Below, piece after piece: positions 1 to 4,825 of a stretch of 5,305 nt of DNA (positions are counted from its first letter, which is position 1; each line of letters opens with the position of its first letter). A model generated the notes under the pieces. It was given only the letters and a program-made list of their open reading frames with translations, had not been told where the DNA came from and searched no databases. A program made the translations under genes and the position numbers. Source of the stretch: an uncultured Ruminococcus sp. GTDB lineage: Bacteria > Bacillota > Clostridia > Oscillospirales > Acutalibacteraceae. Where the stretch lies: NCBI GenBank assembly GCA_902803585.1, contig CADCQO010000292.1, positions 1-5,305 of the forward strand, read 5' to 3'.

Positions 1-71
1 AGCGGGTGATGGGAATCGAACCCACACAACCAGCTTGGAAGGCTGGGGTTCTACCACTGAACTACACCCGC
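1..71 (-). tRNA. tRNA-Gly (anticodon UCC)
   Basis: Read on the minus strand, the segment folds as a complete cloverleaf. The acceptor stem GCGGGTG pairs with CACCCGC, leaving a T discriminator at base 1. The D arm is GTTC-AGTGGTA-GAAC. The anticodon stem CCAGC/GCTGG is perfect, with loop CTTCCAA, so the anticodon is TCC (bases 39-37) and reads GGA and probably GGG glycine codons. The T arm is GTGGG/CCCAT with loop TTCGATT. The body is 71 nt, normal for bacterial tRNA-Gly. Whether the 3' CCA is encoded cannot be told because it would lie left of base 1. The gene may be the first of a leftward tRNA cluster. Confidence 0.97.
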
Positions 72-86
72 ATGTCAGCGACATGA

Positions 87-118
87 ATTATATTATCATA
101 AGAATCCGGAATTGTCAA
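87..118 (-). promoter_or_regulatory. Sigma-A type promoter of the tRNA-Gly gene
   Basis: On the minus strand a perfect TTGACA -35 box (118-113) is followed after 17 nt by TAATAT (95-90), which overlaps a perfect TATAAT (92-87) at the longer spacing of 20 nt. Either gives a start near bases 80-84, about 10 nt before the mature tRNA end. Position, orientation and box quality fit a stable-RNA promoter. Which of the two overlapping -10 registers is used cannot be decided from sequence. Confidence 0.8.
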
Positions 119-183
119 GCCCTTTTTCGATTTTTATGAAAGAAATAATTTTTTTCTGGCGAGTAGAAAATTTTGCGTCACGA

Positions 184-213
184 TTGACAAAAATACAGCA
201 GATAGGATATAAT
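184..213 (+). promoter_or_regulatory. Sigma-A promoter of the flavin reductase unit
   Basis: TTGACA (184-189) and TATAAT (208-213) are both perfect consensus boxes, separated by 18 nt, one more than the ideal 17. Transcription should begin near base 220, giving a leader of about 35 nt before the ATG at 256. The inverted repeat CAGCAGA (196-202) / TCTGCTG (217-223) brackets the -10 box, so a repressor bound there could block the promoter. That regulatory role is inferred. Confidence 0.85.
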
Positions 214-223
214 GAGTCTGCTG
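196..223. promoter_or_regulatory. Inverted repeat around the -10 box, possible operator
   Basis: CAGCAGA at 196-202 and its exact reverse complement TCTGCTG at 217-223 form a 7-bp dyad with a 14-nt centre that holds TATAAT (208-213). The half-site centres are 21 bp apart, about two helical turns, a spacing often seen for dimeric repressors. Most of it lies upstream of the expected start, so a role as DNA site is more likely than an RNA hairpin. No regulator gene is in the window and the motif matches no operator I recognise. Confidence 0.4.
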
Positions 224-255
224 ATTCAAAATAAATGAAAGAGGTGTCATGACAC

Positions 256-825
256 ATGAAGAAGAATTTTGGAGCAAAAGCGGTTATCACGCCGCTGCCG
301 GTATTGATTATTGCAACCTACAACGAGGACGGCACAGCAGACGCAATGAATGCGGCATGGGGCGGCCAGTGCGGCGGCAAGCATATTGCATTGAATTTGG
401 GGGCACACGTCAGTACAGAGAATATCAGAAGAAACGGTGCATTTACAGTCAGCTTTGCGGATAAAAAGCATCTGGTGGCATCAGACTATGTCGGACTGGT
501 ATCAGCAAAGGACGTGAAAGACAAGCTGGAAAGAGCAGGTCTGCATACTGAGAAAAGCGAATTTGTCAATGCGCCGGTGATCGTTGATTATCCTCTGACG
601 ATAGAGTGCAGGGTTGTTTCGATTCGTGAGGAACTGGGTGAGGTGCGTGTTGTCGGTGAAGTAGTCAACCTCAGTGCAGACGAAGAAATTCTGGACGAAA
701 ATGGAACCATTGATATCGGCAAAGTGGAAGCATTGGTCTATGATTCTGCCGCTCATGCTTATCGGGTAGTAGGCGAGAGAGTCGGCAGTGCCTTTAAGGA
801 CGGCCTGCAGCTGAAGCAATCGTAA
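256..825 (+). CDS. Flavin reductase family protein (FMN-binding split barrel)
   Basis: This 189-residue soluble protein belongs to the flavin reductase-like / flavoredoxin family. Members bind FMN in a split-barrel dimer and typically pass electrons from NAD(P)H or a partner protein to free flavin or another acceptor; the actual partner here is unknown. Family marks are the N-terminal strand PLPVLIIATYNEDGTADAMN (14-32) with the following AAWGGQ, the substrate/flavin loop region NIRRNGAFTVSF (57-68), the VDYPLTIECRV strand (110-120), and the typical C-terminal RVVGERVGSAFKDG (170-183). Length is normal and there is no signal peptide or membrane segment. The start at 256 is chosen because the GAGGTG ribosome site (241-246) lies 9 nt upstream. 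An ATG at 249 is in another frame and too close to that site. It heads a two-gene unit with the small zinc-ribbon protein 15 nt downstream. Confidence 0.9.
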   Translation: MKKNFGAKAVITPLPVLIIATYNEDGTADAMNAAWGGQCGGKHIALNLGAHVSTENIRRNGAFTVSFADKKHLVASDYVGLVSAKDVKDKLERAGLHTEKSEFVNAPVIVDYPLTIECRVVSIREELGEVRVVGEVVNLSADEEILDENGTIDIGKVEALVYDSAAHAYRVVGERVGSAFKDGLQLKQS

Positions 826-840
826 AAGGAGGACTGTCAG

Positions 841-1158
841 ATGACATTGACAGATGCCAATGAACTGAGAGAACGGCTGAAAGATTGTCAGACAGAAAAA
901 GAAATCATCACAGTGCTGGACGAGTACGGAGAGGATTACGAAGCGGAAGATGCCACAGAAATTTTTGCACAGTGCCGGAAAGAAACCGGCTTTGTGTACG
1001 GAGAAACCGCCTGCACACTGCATGGAAAGGTAATCTGCTGTCCGGACTGCCGCAATACTTCACCCGACACGATTCTTGCTCATTCAACAGAGCTGTTGTC
1101 CGCAAACGGCAAAACGCATTTCGGCTGTTGTGCGTGCGGAACGCAATTCACAGTTTAA
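841..1158 (+). CDS. Small protein: Nif11-like N-terminus plus zinc ribbon
   Basis: This is a 105-residue acidic protein that I cannot name. Residues about 5-45 (ELRERLKDCQTEKEIITVL, then EYGEDYEAEDATEIFAQ) form predicted helices in the pattern of Nif11-type domains, a short helical fold found in nitrogen-fixation-linked proteins and in leader peptides of some modified peptides. Residues 67-70 (CPDC) and 96-99 (CCAC, followed by G) give two CxxC knuckles 25 residues apart, typical of a structural zinc ribbon; Cys66 is an extra neighbour. There is no GG cleavage site followed by a core peptide, so a role as a modified-peptide precursor looks unlikely. The start has a near-perfect AAGGAGG ribosome site (826-832) 8 nt upstream. 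It is probably co-transcribed with the flavin reductase. A real gene is very likely; the Nif11 resemblance is by eye only. Confidence 0.75.
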   Translation: MTLTDANELRERLKDCQTEKEIITVLDEYGEDYEAEDATEIFAQCRKETGFVYGETACTLHGKVICCPDCRNTSPDTILAHSTELLSANGKTHFGCCACGTQFTV

Positions 1159-1280
1159 CTGCGTGAGCAGGAAATTCTGCTTCTGAATGTTAACACAGAT
1201 GGAGAAGTACATTGCCGCAGGGGTTCGGCTGACGTTTGCCGGAAAATACTTTCTCAGAAAATAGGACAATGCAGGTTTGT

Positions 1281-1300
1281 GTGGCAATTGCCACTGTTTT
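1281..1300 (+). terminator. Possible weak terminator or protein-binding palindrome
   Basis: GTGGCAATTGCCAC (1281-1294) is a perfect palindrome. As RNA it gives a 5-bp GC-rich stem with an AATT loop, followed by TGTTTT. The stem is short and the T-run is broken, so termination would be weak; a DNA-binding site is an equal alternative. It lies 122 nt after the stop of the zinc-ribbon gene. Confidence 0.3.
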
Positions 1301-1365
1301 CAGCATGAAGAAAAATAGCGGAAGAACCTGAAAAAACGGCTTCGTCCTTTACAGACAGCGAAAGC

Positions 1366-1411
1366 AAACTCTCCCTTCACCAGGCGAAAGCAGGGCAAAG
1401 GGAGAGTTTTT
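1366..1411 (+). terminator. Rho-independent terminator, probably bidirectional
   Basis: AAACTCTCCCTT (1366-1377) pairs perfectly over 12 bp with AAGGGAGAGTTT (1398-1409), and the stem runs into TTTTT (1407-1411). The 20-nt loop contains GCGAAAGC (1384-1391), which can form a mini-hairpin with a GNRA-type GAAA loop. The A-rich 5' side (AAAGCAAA, 1361-1368) gives a U-rich tail on the other strand, so it may also stop leftward transcription. It insulates the reductase unit from the polysaccharide operon. Confidence 0.75.
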
Positions 1412-1549
1412 GGCATACTCGGAAATTTCCGTTTTTTCTGATTTGTCTATGGCCGGAAAGCGCCTTTCAGAGGGCTGTTGCGATATGGACAATAATTGTT
1501 TCAAAACATTGTGTTTACTTGTAATCCTTCCGAAAATATAGGGGATTTG

Positions 1550-1578
1550 TTGACAAAGGAACAATAAAAATCTATAAT
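1550..1578 (+). promoter_or_regulatory. Perfect-consensus promoter of the polysaccharide operon
   Basis: TTGACA (1550-1555), a 17-nt spacer and TATAAT (1573-1578) match the sigma-A consensus exactly. The expected start near 1585 leaves only about 26 nt of leader before the ATG at 1611, too little for a riboswitch or attenuator. No long dyad overlaps the core boxes, although the heptamer AAACAGA occurs twice, 10 bp apart (1580-1586, 1590-1596), around the start site. The sequence suggests strong, perhaps constitutive expression. Confidence 0.88.
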
Positions 1579-1610
1579 GAAACAGAATAAAACAGATAGG
1601 AATGTGGCAG

Positions 1611-2741
1611 ATGACGGTTTCACTTTGCATAATAGCCTACAATGAAGAAAACACTTTAAACAGACTGTTCGGACAGGTGCTGGCGCAGACGTATCCGAAG
1701 GAAAAAACGGAACTGGTACTGGTGGACAGTGCCTCTGCTGATGCAACCAGAAGCCTGATGGAGGATTTTGCCGGCGGGCATGAAAAAGAGTATCTGAAAA
1801 TACGGGTACTTGACAATCCGAAAAAAAGTCAGGCAGCCGGCTGGAATACAGCTATCAGATCAGCGGTGGGAGAGGTCATTATCCGGCTTGATGCCCATGC
1901 TGAAATACCGGAAGATTTTATTGAACAGAATATGCTTCTGATCGCAAGCGGTGAAGATGTATGCGGAGGTGCTCGTCCCAATAAGGCAGATGAAGCCGCG
2001 CCCGTAAAGGAAATGCTGCTGCTGGCGGAAAGTTCTCTGTTCGGCAGTTCACCGGCAGCGTACCGGAGAAAAAGCGGAGAGAAAAAGTATGTGAATTCTG
2101 TTTTTCATGGAGCATATCGGCGGGAAGTCTTTGCGAAAGTCGGCGGATTCAATGAAGATCTGGGACGGACGGAGGACAATGAGCTGCATTATCGTATCCG
2201 TAAAGCGGGTTACCGTATTTGTCAGGGCAGCGACATTATTTCCTACCAGTACAGCAGGGGAACGCTTTCTTCACTTTTGCGGCAAAAATATGGCAACGGC
2301 AAATGGATAGGTCTGACAATGAGTGTATGCTATCAGTGCATCTCATCTTTTCATTTCGTGCCGTTCTTTTTCGTGCTGGTGATGCTGTGCTCCCTGCTGC
2401 TGTTTGTAAGTTCATTTATTACAGGGCGTTTGTGGATGATGCTGCCGTTTATTGTTGTGTTCGGCAGCTATTGCCTGACGGCGGTGATGATGACAATAGC
2501 GGCAATGGCTTCGGCAGAAAAAAAGCATCCGGTACAACTTTTGCTGCCGGCGGTGTTTTTCCTGCTGCATAGTGCCTACGGATGGGGAACAATCGTAGGA
2601 TTGCTGCAGATACCTTTCTGGAAACACAGCCTGAAAAAGAAAGCAAAGTCTGAGGGGCGTTCTTCCAGAGATGAAATAGAAAATGTGCGTCAATGTGTGA
2701 TCGCCAACTCCAAAAATACGGCAGGGGAGGAAAACCAATGA
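1611..2741 (+). CDS. Family 2 glycosyltransferase, ExoA-like, membrane-anchored
   Basis: This 376-residue enzyme should move a sugar from a nucleotide-sugar to a lipid-linked or growing polysaccharide at the inner face of the membrane. The GT-A domain covers about residues 1-235: the N-terminal strand VSLCIIAYNEENTL (3-16), VLVDSASADAT (36-46), the metal-binding region IRLDAHAE (91-98, DxH in place of the common DxD), the acceptor loop GGFNEDLGRTEDNELHYRIR (178-197) with the catalytic-base-like ED at 188-189, and RQKYGNGKW (224-232). LDAHAE and the RQ..YGNG segment resemble ExoA-type succinoglycan glycosyltransferases. Three hydrophobic stretches follow (about 248-270, 275-300, 307-334), then a basic and polar tail. 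An in-frame ATG at 1602 is rejected because only 1 nt separates it from the GATAGG ribosome site; 1611 has 10 nt and begins directly before the first strand. The stop overlaps the next start by 4 bases (ATGA). Donor and acceptor cannot be told. Confidence 0.92.
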   Translation: MTVSLCIIAYNEENTLNRLFGQVLAQTYPKEKTELVLVDSASADATRSLMEDFAGGHEKEYLKIRVLDNPKKSQAAGWNTAIRSAVGEVIIRLDAHAEIPEDFIEQNMLLIASGEDVCGGARPNKADEAAPVKEMLLLAESSLFGSSPAAYRRKSGEKKYVNSVFHGAYRREVFAKVGGFNEDLGRTEDNELHYRIRKAGYRICQGSDIISYQYSRGTLSSLLRQKYGNGKWIGLTMSVCYQCISSFHFVPFFFVLVMLCSLLLFVSSFITGRLWMMLPFIVVFGSYCLTAVMMTIAAMASAEKKHPVQLLLPAVFFLLHSAYGWGTIVGLLQIPFWKHSLKKKAKSEGRSSRDEIENVRQCVIANSKNTAGEENQ

Positions 2742-3610
2742 ATACCGAGATAAAAATAACGGCAAGAAAACAGGGTTTCTTCAAAAGAATGGGTGAAGGT
2801 TTCAAGCAGATTCCTCTTGAACACAAGAGCTTTGGCAAACAGATTTTCATGCTGGCTAAAAACGATCTCATAAAAACCTACAAGGGAGCAGTAATAGGCC
2901 CTTTCTGGGCTGTTATGAAACCGCTTTTTCAGCTTTTTGTATACTGGTTTGCCTTTACAATAGCCATGAACAGAAGCCCCGTTGACGGCAAGATTCCGTT
3001 TTTTGTCTTTGCAATGGTCGGCTTTTTGCCATGGTGTTTTATGAGTGATTGTGTGTCAAGAGGTTCCAAGTGCATACGGGATAATCGTCAGTTTGTCAAT
3101 AAGATAGCGTTTCCTGTTTCTACCATTCCCACCTACACCACGCTGTCGAAATTCTATGTGCATATTTTTCTTTTTGTTCTGGCGTACATTTACCTTTTGT
3201 GTGCCGGCTACACTCCTAATATCTATCATATACAGCTCATCGGATATTCTGGTCTGATGTTTATGTTCTTCCTTGCGCTTACATGGTCGCTTGCGCCGAT
3301 GTGCGCCTTCAGCAAGGATCTTGAGAGTTTCATTACAACCATCATGTCGGGTCTTTTCTGGCTGTCGGGCGTTTGTTTCGATTCTTACCATATCAAAAAC
3401 GATTTTATCCGCAAGGCACTTTTGTTTAATCCCATGACCTATTTCAGCAATGGCTACCGTAAAGCCTTGCTTTATGACCAGTGGTTCTATCAGGGTTATT
3501 ACCGTCCCGATTACGAAAATATTATATTTATCTGCGAATTTGTGCTTGTCATTTTTCTGGGTATCTTCAACTACAACCGTCTGAGAAAACGTCTGCCGGA
3601 TGTGCTGTAA
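2738..3610 (+). CDS. ABC-2 type polysaccharide/teichoic acid export permease
   Basis: This 290-residue membrane protein is of the Wzm/TagG (ABC2_membrane) type, the channel half of an exporter that moves an undecaprenyl-linked polysaccharide or teichoic acid across the cell membrane. An amphipathic N-terminal region (1-45) leads into the family signature LIKTYKGAVIGPFWAVMKP (44-62). Six membrane segments are visible at about 55-76, 86-107, 138-158, 166-190, 198-216 and 263-280, with FPVSTIP (125-131) in the central loop and NPMTYF (231-236) before the last segment. The start at 2738 has AGGGGAGG (2723-2730) 7 nt upstream; an in-frame ATG at 2693 would add 15 non-family residues and is rejected. 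It is translationally coupled to the glycosyltransferase. The partner ATPase (Wzt/TagH) is not in the window. Leucine codon use (13 CTT, 9 CTG) differs from the upstream gene (7 CTT, 26 CTG), hinting at a separate origin. Confidence 0.92.
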   Translation: MNTEIKITARKQGFFKRMGEGFKQIPLEHKSFGKQIFMLAKNDLIKTYKGAVIGPFWAVMKPLFQLFVYWFAFTIAMNRSPVDGKIPFFVFAMVGFLPWCFMSDCVSRGSKCIRDNRQFVNKIAFPVSTIPTYTTLSKFYVHIFLFVLAYIYLLCAGYTPNIYHIQLIGYSGLMFMFFLALTWSLAPMCAFSKDLESFITTIMSGLFWLSGVCFDSYHIKNDFIRKALLFNPMTYFSNGYRKALLYDQWFYQGYYRPDYENIIFICEFVLVIFLGIFNYNRLRKRLPDVL

Positions 3611-3622
3611 GAGGAAAGCGGT

Positions 3623-4822
3623 ATGAAAGAAACTTTTTTTCAGAAGCTGCAGCGGGTGAAATTGGGCGATATCGGGCATATATTCCTGTTTTTGCTGGCA
3701 CTGCCCGTGTCATTGGTGTACCGTTTGTTCCGGCGTGATCTATGGCTGATTTGTGATAACAAGAACGAAGCGAGGGACAACGGCTATTGGTTTTTCCGCT
3801 ATCTGCGTGAAAAATATCCCGAACAGGACGCTGTGTATGCGATCAGCAAACGTTCCCCCGATTACCGGAAAGTCAAAGATCTCGGAAAAACGGTGCATTA
3901 CAGTTCTCTGCGGCACTGGATACTGTATCTGACAGCACATATCAATATCAGCTCTCAAAAAGGCGGGAAGCCGAATGCAGCGGTATGCTATGCGCTGGAA
4001 GTCAAAGGGCTGCTGCGCAACACGAGAGTATTTTTACAGCATGGCATTATCAAAGACGATATGGACTGGCTTCATTATGAAAACACCAAAATGAAGCGCT
4101 TCGTTACTTCCACAGAACGGGAATACCGCTTTTTATGTGAAAAATTCGGATATCCTGCCGGATCCATCATCAAAACAGGACTTTGCCGCTTTGACAATCT
4201 GCACCAGTTTTCCGTAAAGCCCCGACAGATTTTAGTCATGCCCACATGGCGAAGCTGGATTGCTGTACCGACTTCCGCCTCTAAAGAGATCGAAGATGTG
4301 TCGGATTTCCATAGAACTACCTATTTTCGGGCGTGGAGCGGATTTCTGAACAGTCAGCGGCTGCATCAGCTGTTGGAAGATAACAGTCTGACTTTGGTTT
4401 TTTATCCTCATCGGGATATGCAGCAGTTTCTGGACGATTTTTCGATTGGTTCCGACCGCATTATCAGGGCATCGTGGCCGGAAGCGGATGTACAGACTTT
4501 ATTGAAGGAATCTGTGTGCCTGATAACGGACTTTTCGAGCATTGCTATGGACTTTGCCTATATGAAAAAACGGCTGATGTATTATCAGTTTGATGTTGAT
4601 GATTTCCGCAGGGGACAGTATGCCGAAGGTTATTTCAGTTATGAACAGGACGGCTTTGGAAAAGTGTGCTATACACAGGAGGAGGTTCTGAGGGAACTGG
4701 AAACAGCGGTCAGGGAACATTTTGTCAATCCTGCGGTATATGTGCAGCGGCACGACACCTTTTTTGACCTTTGCGATGCTAATAATTGTGAAAGAACCTA
4801 TCGTGCGGTAAAGGAGCTGTAA
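3623..4822 (+). CDS. CDP-glycerol glycerophosphotransferase family protein (TagB/TagF type)
   Basis: This 399-residue enzyme belongs to the family that transfers glycerol-phosphate (in relatives also ribitol-phosphate) from a CDP-activated donor to a lipid-linked acceptor or growing chain at the cytoplasmic membrane face. Visible motifs fit the family: a hydrophobic N-terminal stretch (18-34) for membrane association, FLQHGIIKD (137-145) with the HG pair that matches the first catalytic histidine of TagF, KTGLCRFDNL (184-193), LVMPTWRSW (204-212), FYPHRD (260-265) with the second conserved histidine, and ITDFSSIAMDFAYMKKR (301-317), the nucleotide/phosphate-binding TD(Y/F)SS block, then YQFDVDDF (321-328) and EGYF (335-338). 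It lacks the long N-terminal extension of full-length TagF polymerases, so it is closer in size to TagB-type primases; polymerase or single-addition action cannot be told. The start follows GAGGAA (3611-3616) and the gap to the permease is 12 nt. Donor specificity is inferred from the family. Confidence 0.9.
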   Translation: MKETFFQKLQRVKLGDIGHIFLFLLALPVSLVYRLFRRDLWLICDNKNEARDNGYWFFRYLREKYPEQDAVYAISKRSPDYRKVKDLGKTVHYSSLRHWILYLTAHINISSQKGGKPNAAVCYALEVKGLLRNTRVFLQHGIIKDDMDWLHYENTKMKRFVTSTEREYRFLCEKFGYPAGSIIKTGLCRFDNLHQFSVKPRQILVMPTWRSWIAVPTSASKEIEDVSDFHRTTYFRAWSGFLNSQRLHQLLEDNSLTLVFYPHRDMQQFLDDFSIGSDRIIRASWPEADVQTLLKESVCLITDFSSIAMDFAYMKKRLMYYQFDVDDFRRGQYAEGYFSYEQDGFGKVCYTQEEVLRELETAVREHFVNPAVYVQRHDTFFDLCDANNCERTYRAVKEL

Positions 4823-4825
4823 GCA

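Larger units (their letters stand above)
1159..1549. other. Non-coding gap between the reductase unit and the polysaccharide operon
   Basis: I see no convincing gene in this stretch. It contains a perfect 14-bp palindrome GTGGCAATTGCCAC (1281-1294) followed by TGTTTT, the terminator at 1366-1411, a 12-bp palindrome CGGAAATTTCCG (1420-1431) followed by six T's that could be a weak second terminator, and a small AT-rich dyad ACAAT-A-ATTGT (1489-1499) about 50 bases upstream of the operon's -35 box. The first 207 bases would form an unusually long 3' untranslated region if the terminator at 1366 ends the upstream unit. Confidence 0.6.

Noticed and set aside
1..71. tRNA-Gly as an integration site for a mobile element
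   Set aside because: No integrase, direct repeat of the tRNA end or other mobile-element gene is visible in the window.
249..464. Out-of-frame ATG at 249 opening a 71-codon frame
   Set aside because: It overlaps the flavin reductase in another frame, its ATG is only 2-4 nt from the ribosome site, and the protein has no domain pattern.
502..1023. 173-codon minus-strand frame across the reductase and zinc-ribbon genes
   Set aside because: It is antisense to two genes with clear ribosome sites and domain patterns, and its translation shows no domain.
1187..1264. Short open frame of 25 codons (MLTQMEKYIAAGVRLTFAGK... ) after the zinc-ribbon gene
   Set aside because: It has no recognisable ribosome binding site before either ATG (1187 or 1199), no family resemblance, and lies in a structured non-coding stretch.
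1489..1499. ACAAT-A-ATTGT dyad upstream of the polysaccharide promoter as an operator
   Set aside because: A 5-bp AT-rich repeat is expected by chance in such DNA and it lies about 50 bases above the -35 box; it is noted only in the gap entry.
199..1601. Nonamer CAGATAGGA shared by both rightward promoters (199-207 and 1593-1601)
   Set aside because: It lies at different positions relative to the promoter boxes (spacer in one, ribosome site in the other), so a common function is unlikely.
2693..2737. Upstream in-frame start for the permease
   Set aside because: The 15 added residues do not look like family sequence, and the start at 2738 has a strong AGGGGAGG site at proper spacing with a typical ATGA coupling.
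3056..3679. Long 207-codon frame on the minus strand
   Set aside because: It lies antisense to the well-supported permease and the start of the glycerophosphotransferase, has no family resemblance, and is a by-product of their codon use.
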